43,881 nucleotides of DNA. It comes from Larix sibirica (taxonomy: Eukaryota > Streptophyta > Pinopsida > Pinales > Pinaceae). The position numbers were made by a program, and so were the translations under genes. Under the pieces are notes generated by a model. It was given only the letters and a program-made list of their open reading frames with translations. It was not told the DNA's origin and did not search any database. Position 1 is the stretch's first letter. The number at the start of each line of letters is the position of its first letter. Positions 21,184 through 30,196 of this stretch are shown here, piece after piece. The DNA lies in assembly GCA_004151065.3 (NCBI GenBank), contig NWUY0300013615.1, forward strand, positions 13,690 to 57,570, in the 5' to 3' direction.

Positions 21184-22591
21184 TCCCCTCCCCCTTAAAC
21201 AAGCTCATCCTTAAGGTTGGAGATGGGAATTTTTTGTAAAAGGGTTGATTATTCGCAAGTAGCATCTTTTAGTTGCATATCCTTCTACTAGGATATAACT
21301 TCCTCGAATGTGTGATGGTGTATGTGATTCTCTTATGTGACCAAAACAATTGTGGGATGAAACTAAATGGAGACTTCTACATCAAGTGTTGGTAATGAAG
21401 TTTGAACTTGGCAATTCTAACGAACACCCACCGAACACCTTTCTTCAAAGAAAACACATGAAATACTGGGTAGATCTTGGAGTGTGTTTGGAGTGATAAT
21501 TTGTATTCCAACTAACCCATGCCTTGAACAATCTAATATGGGCCGTAAAACTTTGGTGAAGGAGTGATGGATGGTTGTTGGGATCTTCCTTAAGTTGCTT
21601 GATGTGATGAGATGTAGTAACATTGGTGAGCCATTCTTGTCTTGCTTTTTCTACCCATTCCTTTACCAGAGAAGATAAGTTAAAGAGGGATCCCTCTTCC
21701 TCATATTTCCTTAATAAATAATATACCACAACATTATATTTTTCTTTTTTGTAGATGATCTGCTAATCACATCCAAACATCTTGATGACCCATTTATGCT
21801 ACTCCAAAGATGACAACCTTTGTTCCAAAAAATACTTCAAGATGTGGTGATCTATTTGGAAATGTTTCCCTAGGATATACTATTGCCATGTGCCAATTGC
21901 ATGTAGGATGGTCATCATTTCTTCATTTTAGGTAAACTTGTCCAAATCCCTATTACCACATTGCTTACTAGTGAATGCTAAGGGTTGTCCATATGGCATT
22001 ACAATTGCACTAAACCTTTTCTAGAAGCATCATATCCTAATAGAAAGGTCTTAGTAAATTAATAAGGCATGGCCAATACTGGAGTGGTGCACATGACATG
22101 CTTTAAAACTACAAAGTCCTTTTATGTTGCTTTATTCCACACAAAGGCACACAAATTAGGACGCATGCACCCATTCTCTTCTTTCTTTGAAACCATCATC
22201 ATTGGGAACGAATATGGGATAGTGCTTGGACAAATTACTCCCACCTCTAGTAGCTCCTGAGTGATCCTTCCAATTTCAATATTTTGTGCAAATGGGTGCA
22301 TATGCAAGTGTACATTTGGTGGTTGATTGTCGAGAATCAAGGGTATGCCATGATCATGCTCACCTTTATATGGGGGTAGACCCTTTGGTGTCTCAAATAC
22401 CCGTTAATGTTTGTCCAAAACCTTTTATAATTTAGGATAGATTTCTAGTGTGGTGTTGTCTAAAGAGTATATGGCATGGAAGTGAGTAATAAATCTAGAG
22501 TCGTCTTTCTTAAGTAATTTTTGCATCTGATGAGAACGTATGATTCTAGGGGAGCTTGCCTAAATCCCTTTGAGGGTGTGAATATGGGAGT
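21184..22591 (-). pseudogene. gypsy pol: RT N-term fused to RNase H, integrase, chromo-like end
   Basis: From 22400 downward the minus strand reads VFETPKGLPPYKGEHDHGIP, then PPNVHLHMHPF and ITQELLEVGVICPSTIPYSF, the start of gypsy RT. At about 22160 it jumps from RPNL to FVWNKATKDFVVLKHVM and TTPVLAMPY, which begins the RT-connected RNase H domain. The palm with its YVDD motif is therefore deleted. HFQI...LKYFLEQRLSS, SRKYEEEGSLF and ARQEWLTNVTTSHHIKQL (about 21640-21840) give the RNase H end and integrase zinc-region start. Near 21200-21330, QLKDAT*E and LLQKIPISNLKDEL match the chromodomain-like C-terminus. PPT AAGGGGGAGGGGA (about 21184-21196) precedes TGTTAGGG. Confidence 0.8.
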
Positions 22592-23904
22592 TGTCATGAG
22601 GCTATTGTCCTGACTCGGAACCGAAGTTCACTTTCTTTCCAATAGGTCGTGTGACACTACCTGAGATATTCCTTACAGAGGGTGAGACCAACTCAAGTTG
22701 GAAGCCCAACATACTACATCTTTCCTACGAAACTACACTTAACTAGTTTACACATATATCTTATGCAATGTTCTTTACTTAGCCAATTTTACAACAATTA
22801 ACACATTACATCCAACAGTAACACATTCAACAATTTCAACACTTAGCCAACATTGCAAAGAGACACAAGCATATAAGTGGAGGCGACACCCCATAGATGG
22901 GTGTGCCTAACACCTTGTTCTTTATATATAATAATTTAGATTACAATTACACTAGATCGGGGCATCCACAGACAACCACTCTGAGAATGCCCAACTAGCG
23001 CCTCTAGAAACCCCAAGAATTACCCTGCTTCCGAGAAGAGTTTCTTCTTACCAAAGTTTCCCCCTGAAGCAACCACATGGATGCCTCCTACGGCTCCTAT
23101 CACCTCTACGTCCAAGTCACTCTAGTCTTTCTCTACCCTAACAGCACACCCAGAACTTAACCTACCTACAACATCTTCCCTCTTGCCTGAATTTCAGACT
23201 GCCTTGTATCCAAGTGCCTTGCTTGCTCTCCCTTGGATTCCATGCCCTTGTAATCACTCTATGCTATATATAAGTGAGCACGATTGCCTTGTGGGTGCAA
23301 CCTAATAATGTTCGCATGCTTGACTTTCCGAGCCGATGCCTCCTCCAAAGCATATGTGTCCACTCCCTTAAGTCATGGGTTCACCTTGCCGGATTTCCCA
23401 CTCGTCGATCCACCTAGATGATGCGCCCTTAGCTTGCCATGCCTTAGGAACTCCTTGCTTCATGGGCACACACCCCACCTTCCAGTCGGTCGACGTGCTC
23501 CACCCATCTTGTGCATCCACAACACTCCAACAATTAGGCATGCACCCCACTCAACACGCCCTTGTCGTGTTTCCCACACTCCATTGTAACCATTGGAATC
23601 CACTCGTTATGCACTTAGAGTGCTCATTTTTTGAGCTCCTAGGACAACCTATTGGTGCACCACTTTATGACTCATTGAAGCCCATTGTTGGTTGCCTACC
23701 AACCCAGGATCTCGGGTATGGTGTGGCCCAATGTGGGCACCCAAACCCTCTGCCATCCACATGCCAACCTTTCCGAGCTTCTAATTCAAGGTACTTAGCC
23801 AAGTGATTCCACCATAGCTCCTTTCCAAGACCCAATGTGCCTCATCCATCGAATCTTGTTGTAGGTGGTGTGTGGTTAGGTGCCTACTCACCAAGACCAT
23901 TACA
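22592..23904 (-). repeat. 3' LTR of gag-protease element (1,313 bp)
   Basis: Minus-strand start TGTAATGGTCTTGG follows the purine tract. A TATA box (CACTTATATATAGCATAG) lies at about 23262-23279. The end ...CATGACA at 22592 corresponds to ...TGTCACA in the other LTR. An open plus-strand frame at 23375-23806 is only a shadow in this LTR, since a homologous frame occurs in the other copy. Confidence 0.8.
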
Positions 23905-23920
23905 TCCTCCCCCTCCCAAC
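23905..23920 (-). promoter_or_regulatory. polypurine tract
   Basis: GTTGGGAGGGGGAGGA on the minus strand directly precedes the LTR TG. This is the primer site for plus-strand DNA synthesis. Confidence 0.8.
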
Positions 23921-24462
23921 TTGTTGTCATCCTCAACAACGTCTCCATGATGTTTCTCACATCTAGAAACTTCTGCTACAACCACCACCCGCTACTATAG
24001 TTGCTGCCACTCATTTCACCATTCCTACTTCATTTCCACAAGTCTGCATGGTCCACCTACCCCCATATCTCAACACCTGTCTATTTGATCAAACCATCCA
24101 ATCAAAGTTATGAGTTTGTTTGTTCCAATGCTACTACATGAGCTATCTACAACTCGGTGACCTTTGTTGTCATCGTGGAGAAGCATGCTGCTTCACCCAT
24201 CTTGGAACCTAAACCCGTTGTTAAATCATTCTTGGCTTCACTTTCGGCATGCCTCCTACTCAAGGAATCTAAGGCCCCATATACCTGCGCCAAAGGTAGT
24301 GGGCCTATGCCACAACACCATTAATATGAAAAAGAGAGCAGATAACACCCTTGGACATCGCTTTAATCACTATCTTCTTTTGGATACACCATAGACTTTC
24401 TGATCAAGTAAAAGAGGAGGGGCAAGTTTCCATCGATCTTGCCACCACCTTCATCCCCAACA

Positions 24463-24798
24463 TCATGCTTTTGATTCGTCAAACCAGTTCTTCCCATCTA
24501 TGTCTGAAGCATCTGCACCACTGCTTGGTTCCCCTTCCTGCGTTTGGGTCACTGTTGCGCATCCCCTATACCGACTTTTATCTTCTTGCATAGCCAAGTA
24601 GAAGTCAGTAACCCTGTCCAAGCCTTTCGTGACTGAATTCAAAATCCTCTTGACTATGTCCAACCATTCTTCCAAATGTTTCACAGACTCTTGACTAGTT
24701 GGTTCTACTATTCTATCATTTGGGAAAATTATTTTTCCTTGGCTTATCTCTGTTGCATCGTGAGAGTCTGTTACAATCAGGTCTGCGGAAGGCATCAC
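24463..24798 (-). pseudogene. post-protease frame of gag-protease element, unknown
   Basis: An open 111-codon frame lies downstream of the protease on the minus strand. It is acidic and hydrophilic and includes VKHLEEWLDIVKRILNSV and GLDRVTDFYLAMQEDKSRY, which look alpha-helical. I recognise no RT or integrase feature. It may be the tail of the gag-protease polyprotein or unrelated interior. Nothing readable follows down to the polypurine tract. Confidence 0.35.
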
Positions 24799-24829
24799 TC
24801 TCTGGTGCTAATTCCTCATAGTAGGAACA

Positions 24830-26436
24830 ATGATGGGATCTGCTTGCGAAAGAATTGCCAAATAGTCCAAGTGTGGCATAGGCATTGCCTTCTCCTTCCT
24901 CATGAACTCTTTCCCAAGGACAATGTCAAAGTCATCCATTGATACGACTATGGAGCTCCCTTCACTAATTCATTCACCAAGCTTTAAAGACACCTAGATG
25001 GCCACTCCAACCACCTTTTACATGCTTGAATTCAATTCCTTGAAGGAACTATGCCTAGGATCAATCCACAAATTAATCCTTCTAGTGACTTCTTCCTTAA
25101 TGAAATTGTGCATGGCTCCACTATCCACCAAAACAACCACCTATTTCCCATTCATTTCCATAGGCATGTAACATAGCCTCGTGTAGTTTGGTTCCTGTGT
25201 GTTTTTCGGTTCCTCAAGAATGACATTCGACACCTGTAACAATCCTGCTAACAGCTTCTCAACGTGTTCCACTTCAGACAACTTATGTGGTTTTAGCGGA
25301 CAGTTCTTGGCGTAGTGATCCTTTGCACAAATATAACATGAAATGGTTTTTTCCTTCTCCCTGGGTACGTCTATGTTCTTGGTCTTTTCATCCTCACTCT
25401 TTCCACTCGTTTTTGGATTACCCTTCATCTTCTTATTGAACTTACTTGGTGCTCTCTCATATCCATCTTCATCTCCTTTGGACTCCTCCTTTCCCTCTGC
25501 ATGGTATTCTAGAAGCTTGTCAACTGCCAAGATCGATGCAACAAGGGTTTACACACCTTGGCACCACAAGTCCGTTTGTGCCCAGGGATGCAACCCTTTC
25601 ATGAAGTGATAAAATATGTCTTCATCACTCATGTCCTTTATTTCTAGCATGAGTCCCATGTAGGATTTAATGTATGCTTGGACCCTTGTGTGCTTGATCT
25701 TCATGAGCTCATTGTGAGAAACCCATCCTTAGTTCCCTGACCCAAATTGTGCCTTCAACAAAGCCTTCATATGGTTCCAATTCTCTATTAGTTTCGTCTC
25801 GCAACCCTCTCCCACGTCTTCTGCCCAGTTTCTCCACCACAATTTCGTTGTGCATGTGAGAAACATAGCAACAACATTCATCTTGGTCTCATATGAACTC
25901 TCGTTCAGTTGATCCAAGTACTGCTCAACATCCCAACAAACGTTTCCAAGAATCCTGGCGTTTTGGGTCCCATCATATGGTTTTGATTCCTTCATTCTAA
26001 TCTTCATGGATGATGTTTAACCATGCCCACTTGCAGTTCGCTTTAGCATAGTGATGGTGTTGCCTTGCTCCCTAACTCAGAGTTGAAGTTCTTGCACTGT
26101 GGCTTCCAACTTCACGGCTTTGCCATCTATATTGGTTTCCATTAGCTCTATCATATAATCAATGAGAGATTGGCACTTCTCTATGACTAAGTTTATCCTC
26201 TATCGCATGTGTCCCATCTCTTCCTCCATGGTTGTTTCCTTCTCACCGTGCTTGCAAAGGGTAATAGTCATCTGCTTTATGCTCCTTTCAAGCGACGCAA
26301 GCTTGGTATTCACTTTGGGATTTTTTGGCACCAAGCTCCCATCATTGTATTCATAGAACGAAATTTATTCCGCTTCTGATCCAACCTCTGGGCCTACACC
26401 AGGTTCCAACATTCGTGCTGTTGTGCACTTACCCAT
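24830..26436 (-). pseudogene. gag-protease polyprotein, interrupted by stops
   Basis: The likely start is MGKCTTARMLEPG at 26436. A coiled-coil-like N-terminal part follows (LASLERSIKQMTITLCKHGE; IEKCQSLIDYMIELMETNID). The Retrotrans_gag core (25729-26007) has YDGTQNARILGNVCWDVEQYL and LWWRNWAED. The spacer has MSDEDIFYHFMKGLHPWAQ, and a CCHC knuckle CYICAKDHYAKNC is at about 25300-25340. An aspartic protease (about 25160-24850) has VVVLVDSGAMHNFI, with the DSGA active site, and VSMDDFDIVLGKEFM. Stops occur after the gag N-terminus, before VVVL and inside the protease. No frame resumes with RT. Confidence 0.8.
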
Positions 26437-27049
26437 CACAAAATTAGTCATTTTTCCAAAACTATGCACTTCCTTAGTGTTGGCCACACTTCCACCGAAG
26501 TGTGGTTGCTATTGGTCACTTCTTACCCACCTGACGAACTCGTCCAAGAGTCCACATTCTTGAATCTCGTCATCTGAACTCAACGTCTCAGTCCGATTAG
26601 CGAGGACACACTCCTATCGAATGTTGCAATGCCTCAGGAAGCACTACTCATCTGCACCTCCAACACCAAAAGTTTTGATCTGTTAGATTCTTCATACTCT
26701 CCCAAGTTGCCTTACTGTTGGTATCTACATTTTGGTTTCCATGTCACCTGCATTTTGGGTGCTCTACTACTCAAGGCGCTCCCAAGTCATAGTCTCTCTT
26801 CACTTGCCAAAAATTCCCAACACACCAGCTCTTGTTCAACTTCGTCAATCCGATCGCACTTCACCCTTGCTATATTATGGCCAAACATTCCCTAACTGCT
26901 AGTTGTTCTGCTCTGTGGTCACTTGAGGACGTGACAGGCACACTGTGTGCAATGTTTCCTCTCATCACTCAACTGGTGTTTTCCACACTTGTGTCCAACT
27001 ACGACAACTCTTGGAAACTCGTATGAGTCTTGCTAAAGATCTTAACTCA

Positions 27050-27061
27050 GCTCTGATACCA
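27050..27061 (-). promoter_or_regulatory. primer-binding site (tRNA-iMet type)
   Basis: TGGTATCAGAGC on the minus strand, two bases inside the 5' LTR end (TGTCACA). It is a perfect 12-base match to the usual plant iMet PBS. Confidence 0.9.
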
Positions 27062-27063
27062 CA

Positions 27064-28333
27064 TGTGACAGGGTTGCCGACTTGACTTAGAACCAAAGTT
27101 CATTTTCCTTCTGGTAGGCCATGTGGCACTACTCGAGGTCTTCTTTGCCGAGGGTGAGACCAAATTGGGTTGGAATCCTGACAAACTACGCCTTTCCTAC
27201 AGAACTACACTTAACTAGTTTACACATATATCTTATGTAATGTTCTTTACTTAGCCAATTTTACAACAATTAACACATTACATCTAACAATAACACGTTC
27301 AACGGTTTCAACACTCAGCCAATATTGCAAAGAGACACAACCATATATACGGAGGTGACACCCTAGAGATGGGATCGCTCAACACCTCATTCTTTATATA
27401 TAAGAATGTAGATTATAGTTACAACAAATCAAGGAATCCATAGACAACCATTGAAAGAACAAATAGCTAGTGCCTTTGGAAACCCCAAGAATTACCCTGC
27501 TTCCGAGAAGAGTTTCTTCCTGCCAAATTCGCCCCCCTGAAACAACCATAGGGTTGCCTCCTATGGATCTTGTCACCTTTGCATCCAAGTCACTCCAGTC
27601 TATCTCTGCCCTAGCAGCATGCCTAAGACTTAGCCTTCATGCTGTGTCTGCCCTCTTTCCCAAATTTTAGACTCCCTTTTACCCAAGCGCCTTGCTTGCT
27701 CTCCCTTGGATTCCATACCCTTGGTTGGAATCATGTTGTGCTATATATAGGTGAGCACGCTTGCCTTTTGTGTGTGACCCAAGAATGGTCACATGCCCAA
27801 CTTTCCAATCCGACGCCTCCTCTAAAGCCCATGTGTCCACTTCCTTAAGTCATGGGTTCACCTTGCTCGTTTCCCCACTCGCTGGTCCACCTAACTGACG
27901 CCCCCTTTCTTTTCCATGCCTTGGGTGTTCCTTGCTTCATCAACATGCACCCCACCTGCCGACCAACGCGCTCCACCCATCTCATGCATCTACGACACTT
28001 CAACACTTGGGCATGCACCCCACTTGACATGCCCTTGTCGTGCTGCCCACACTTCATTGCAACTATTGGTGTCCACTCATCATGTGCTTGGTGTGCTCAT
28101 CCACCAAGCTCCCAATCCAACCTATTGGTGCACCACTTGAAAAATAGTTTAATCCCACTATTGGTTTCCTACTATCCCAGGCTCCCGGGTATGGTGTGAC
28201 CCAATGTGGGTACGCAACCCCTCTACCATCTGCATGCCAACTTTGACGAGCTTCTAAGTTGAGGTACTTGGCCAAATAAGCCCACCAAAGCTCCTTGCCA
28301 ATACCTAATGTGCCTCGTCCACCAAATATTGAG
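27064..28333 (-). repeat. 5' LTR of gag-protease element, truncated at its outer end
   Basis: It aligns with 22592-23850 along its length, including a TATA box (CACCTATATATAGCAC, about 27737-27752) and the block around AACCCCAAGAATTACCCTGC. The match stops at about 28333, so the last ~50 bp expected from the other LTR, including the TG terminus, are missing. No target-site duplication can therefore be checked. Confidence 0.8.
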
Positions 28334-28873
28334 GTTTTAAGGTTTTTTATATTATAAATTTCTTTACAAAGGGTATATTTCATTATTTTCTTTATAATTG
28401 AAAATATTATATTTTGGCATATTATTCTTTTCTTTTAAAACATTGTAAAATTGGTTTTACAATATTAATATTTGTTTTTTTAAAGGACAAAAGCAAATTT
28501 GGTTTTGGCATATTACTATTTTTTAAGCAACATATTACATATTTTGTTTTGTCATATTACATTTTATTATATAAGGGACATGGTGAATTTGGTTTTAGTG
28601 TATTACTCTTATTTTTACAAAGAGAAATATTGTGAATTTGGTTTTGTTTTCATGTCATATTGCAATCTGTTTCATCCATTATACAATTTTATATCCAACA
28701 TAAATTACTATGATTTCAGGTTTTTGGCATTGGAGTTTAGGTTTTCAATTCTTTCATCCTGGGAAACCAAAAGAAATGTGCAACAAAACATGATCACATC
28801 AGAACTGATGGAGAGGCAAGAAAGAAAGAAAACGTGAAAACATGAGAAAGTTAAGAGAAAAAAGAGCATTGGA
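28334..28873. other. AT-rich sequence with irregular internal repeats
   Basis: About 540 bp, very AT-rich. A loose motif (GAATTTGGTTTTRG..TATTACTCTT / AAATTTGGTTTTGGCATATTAC) recurs three or four times between 28440 and 28640. No coding signal. The 112-codon plus-strand frame here is of low complexity and is not credible. Confidence 0.5.
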
Positions 28874-28875
28874 NN

Positions 28876-29135
28876 CATTCTAATCTTCATGGATGATGTT
28901 TAACCATGCTCACTTGCAGTTCGCTTTAGCATAGCGATGGTGTTGCCTTGCTCCCTAACTCAGAGTTTAAGTTCTTGCACTGTGGCTTCCAACTTCACGA
29001 CTTTGCCATCTATATTGGTTTCCATTAGCTCTGTCATATAATTAATGAGAGATTGGCACTTCTCTATGACTGAGTTTATCCTCTATCGCATGTGTCCCAT
29101 CTCTTCCTCCATGGTTGTTTCCTTCTCACCGTGCT
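28876..29135. repeat. 260-bp stray copy of gag region, bounded by N
   Basis: It is the same length as 25993-26252 and differs at about seven bases. N characters sit exactly at both ends (28874-28875 and 29136). It encodes the gag N-terminal coiled-coil region on the minus strand. The placement may come from gap filling. Confidence 0.9.
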
Positions 29136-29136
29136 N

Positions 29137-29420
29137 ATTTCTAATTCATGACTGTAACAATCCATTACAAATAAATGTGCAATGTTGGGAGAGAAGAGAA
29201 TAGGCTTCCGCAGTCCAACACAATCGTCTAGGTTAAGCTTTTGCAGAAGTTGGCGAGGAGAAATAAAGCGAGCTAAAGAGTCAACTGTCAAACATATCTC
29301 AAAGAAGGTGCAAGTAATGAGATGGTTGAAGAAATGCAAGTAAGGGACAGAGTGTACTCGACCATTTCAAGCGTTCTGAGATTAGTGCAAGAGAGAATGG
29401 CGAGTGATGGGTATTACCCA
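29137..29420 (-). pseudogene. F-box/LRR-like gene fragment (tentative)
   Basis: The minus strand reads SCTNLRTLEMVEYTLS (about 29340-29400). After a frame change it reads SLARFISPRQLLQKLNLDDC and VGLRKPILFSPNIAHLFVMD, with regularly spaced leucines and the LxLxxC pattern of plant F-box-type leucine-rich repeats. No F-box is visible, and frame changes and stops are present. It ends at the N at 29136. It could equally be another LRR protein fragment. Confidence 0.4.
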
Positions 29421-30190
29421 TTATTCCGCGTTACAATCCTCACCTATTTCCATAGGTTTTGGCAGCTAAATTCCCATTCAACATAATTCATCTGATTCCC
29501 AAGTCAAGGGCTTCCAGATCTAAGGAGTGAATAAGAAGAATGTTGGAGATTATATATTTCTCCACTCTTATATGTTGCAAGGGCATCCTATTATATGTTG
29601 CAGGGCTCTGTCATGCTCTCGGCCTTCGTGCACAATGTGAACTTTCCGACAATATATATCTACAATCCACCTGTAGTTACCGGAACATCTCCATGTTGGT
29701 TTGGGAAATAGAGCTGTCACATATGAATTTTTTTGTTTGGTCTATTCCCTCTGCGTCTGCGAATGAGAATGGCAGGGACAGCTTCTTCTGCCATGGTGGA
29801 GAAGGAGAGGAATTGGTGTGAGCAGCCATCGCATGAGCCAATGCTGAGGAAGCGTGGCCATTTGAAATTTCAAAATCCTAATGCGCGGATTACAATTTCA
29901 AATTTCAAAAGAGACTGCCATTAATGCTGATCAAGCTGATCTTCTCCACATGCATGTTTCGTATGGGCCCATCCGCATGGGTTTCGTCCAGATTGTGGTC
30001 ATGGGCATAGGAACATACATCATGGATATGAGACTGAACCAACAGATAAAGCCCAGAATTTTCTCACCGGCAAATACAACGCATGTAGGAATACGGAGTA
30101 CTAAGGGTATGATCCATGAGCTGACAGAGTCTTTAAGACTCTGCAGCTCAATGGATAGCTCTCGCTGGATTTATCGGCTGGTGTTTTGTT
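29421..30190. other. unassigned, possibly 5' end of LINE element 3
   Basis: Short frames only. GAAATTTCAAAATCC... and CAAATTTCAAAAGAG (about 29855-29915) form a short repeat. The 5' end of element 3 may lie here, but no target-site duplication matching the sequence after its A tail was found. Confidence 0.35.
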
Positions 30191-30196
30191 CCATAA

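Larger units (their letters stand above)
19920..22591 (-). mobile_element. Ty3/gypsy LTR retrotransposon remnant with gapped, deleted pol
   Basis: Minus-strand order from 22591 down: linker upstream of RT, RT N-terminus, RNase H, integrase, chromodomain-like C-terminus, polypurine tract and 3' LTR. A 713-N gap (20456-21168) interrupts the C-terminal part. The N gap is flanked by two copies of the same 154 bp, so the true element is probably shorter than the coordinates suggest. The 5' half (5' LTR, gag, protease) is absent because the 22592-28333 LTR element abuts at 22591. Confidence 0.75.
22592..28333 (-). mobile_element. LTR retrotransposon with gag and protease but no RT (non-autonomous)
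   Basis: The 3' LTR is 22592-23904 and the 5' LTR is 27064 to about 28333, both read on the minus strand. The PBS TGGTATCAGAGC (27061-27050) is the sequence complementary to an initiator Met tRNA 3' end. A polypurine tract lies at about 23905-23920 (GTTGGGAGGGGGAGGA). The 3.16-kb interior holds gag with a CCHC knuckle and an aspartic protease, but no RT, RNase H or integrase motif in any frame. It probably moved using proteins of a related element. LTR identity is about 80 per cent by eye, so it is old. Confidence 0.8.

Noticed and set aside
20402-21265. Long open frames on both strands across the gap
   Set aside because: They consist almost entirely of N and carry no coding evidence.
23375-23806. 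143-codon plus-strand frame
   Set aside because: It lies inside the 3' LTR of the minus-strand LTR element. A similar frame occurs in the other LTR (27852-28199).
28414-28837. Overlapping plus-strand frames rich in Phe, Tyr and Leu
   Set aside because: Low-complexity AT-rich DNA gives hydrophobic chance frames. No start context or homology.
30010-30035. Target-site duplication of LINE element 3 (ACATACATCATG versus ACATATCATG after the A tail)
   Set aside because: The match is short and needs a gap. It is not convincing as a boundary.
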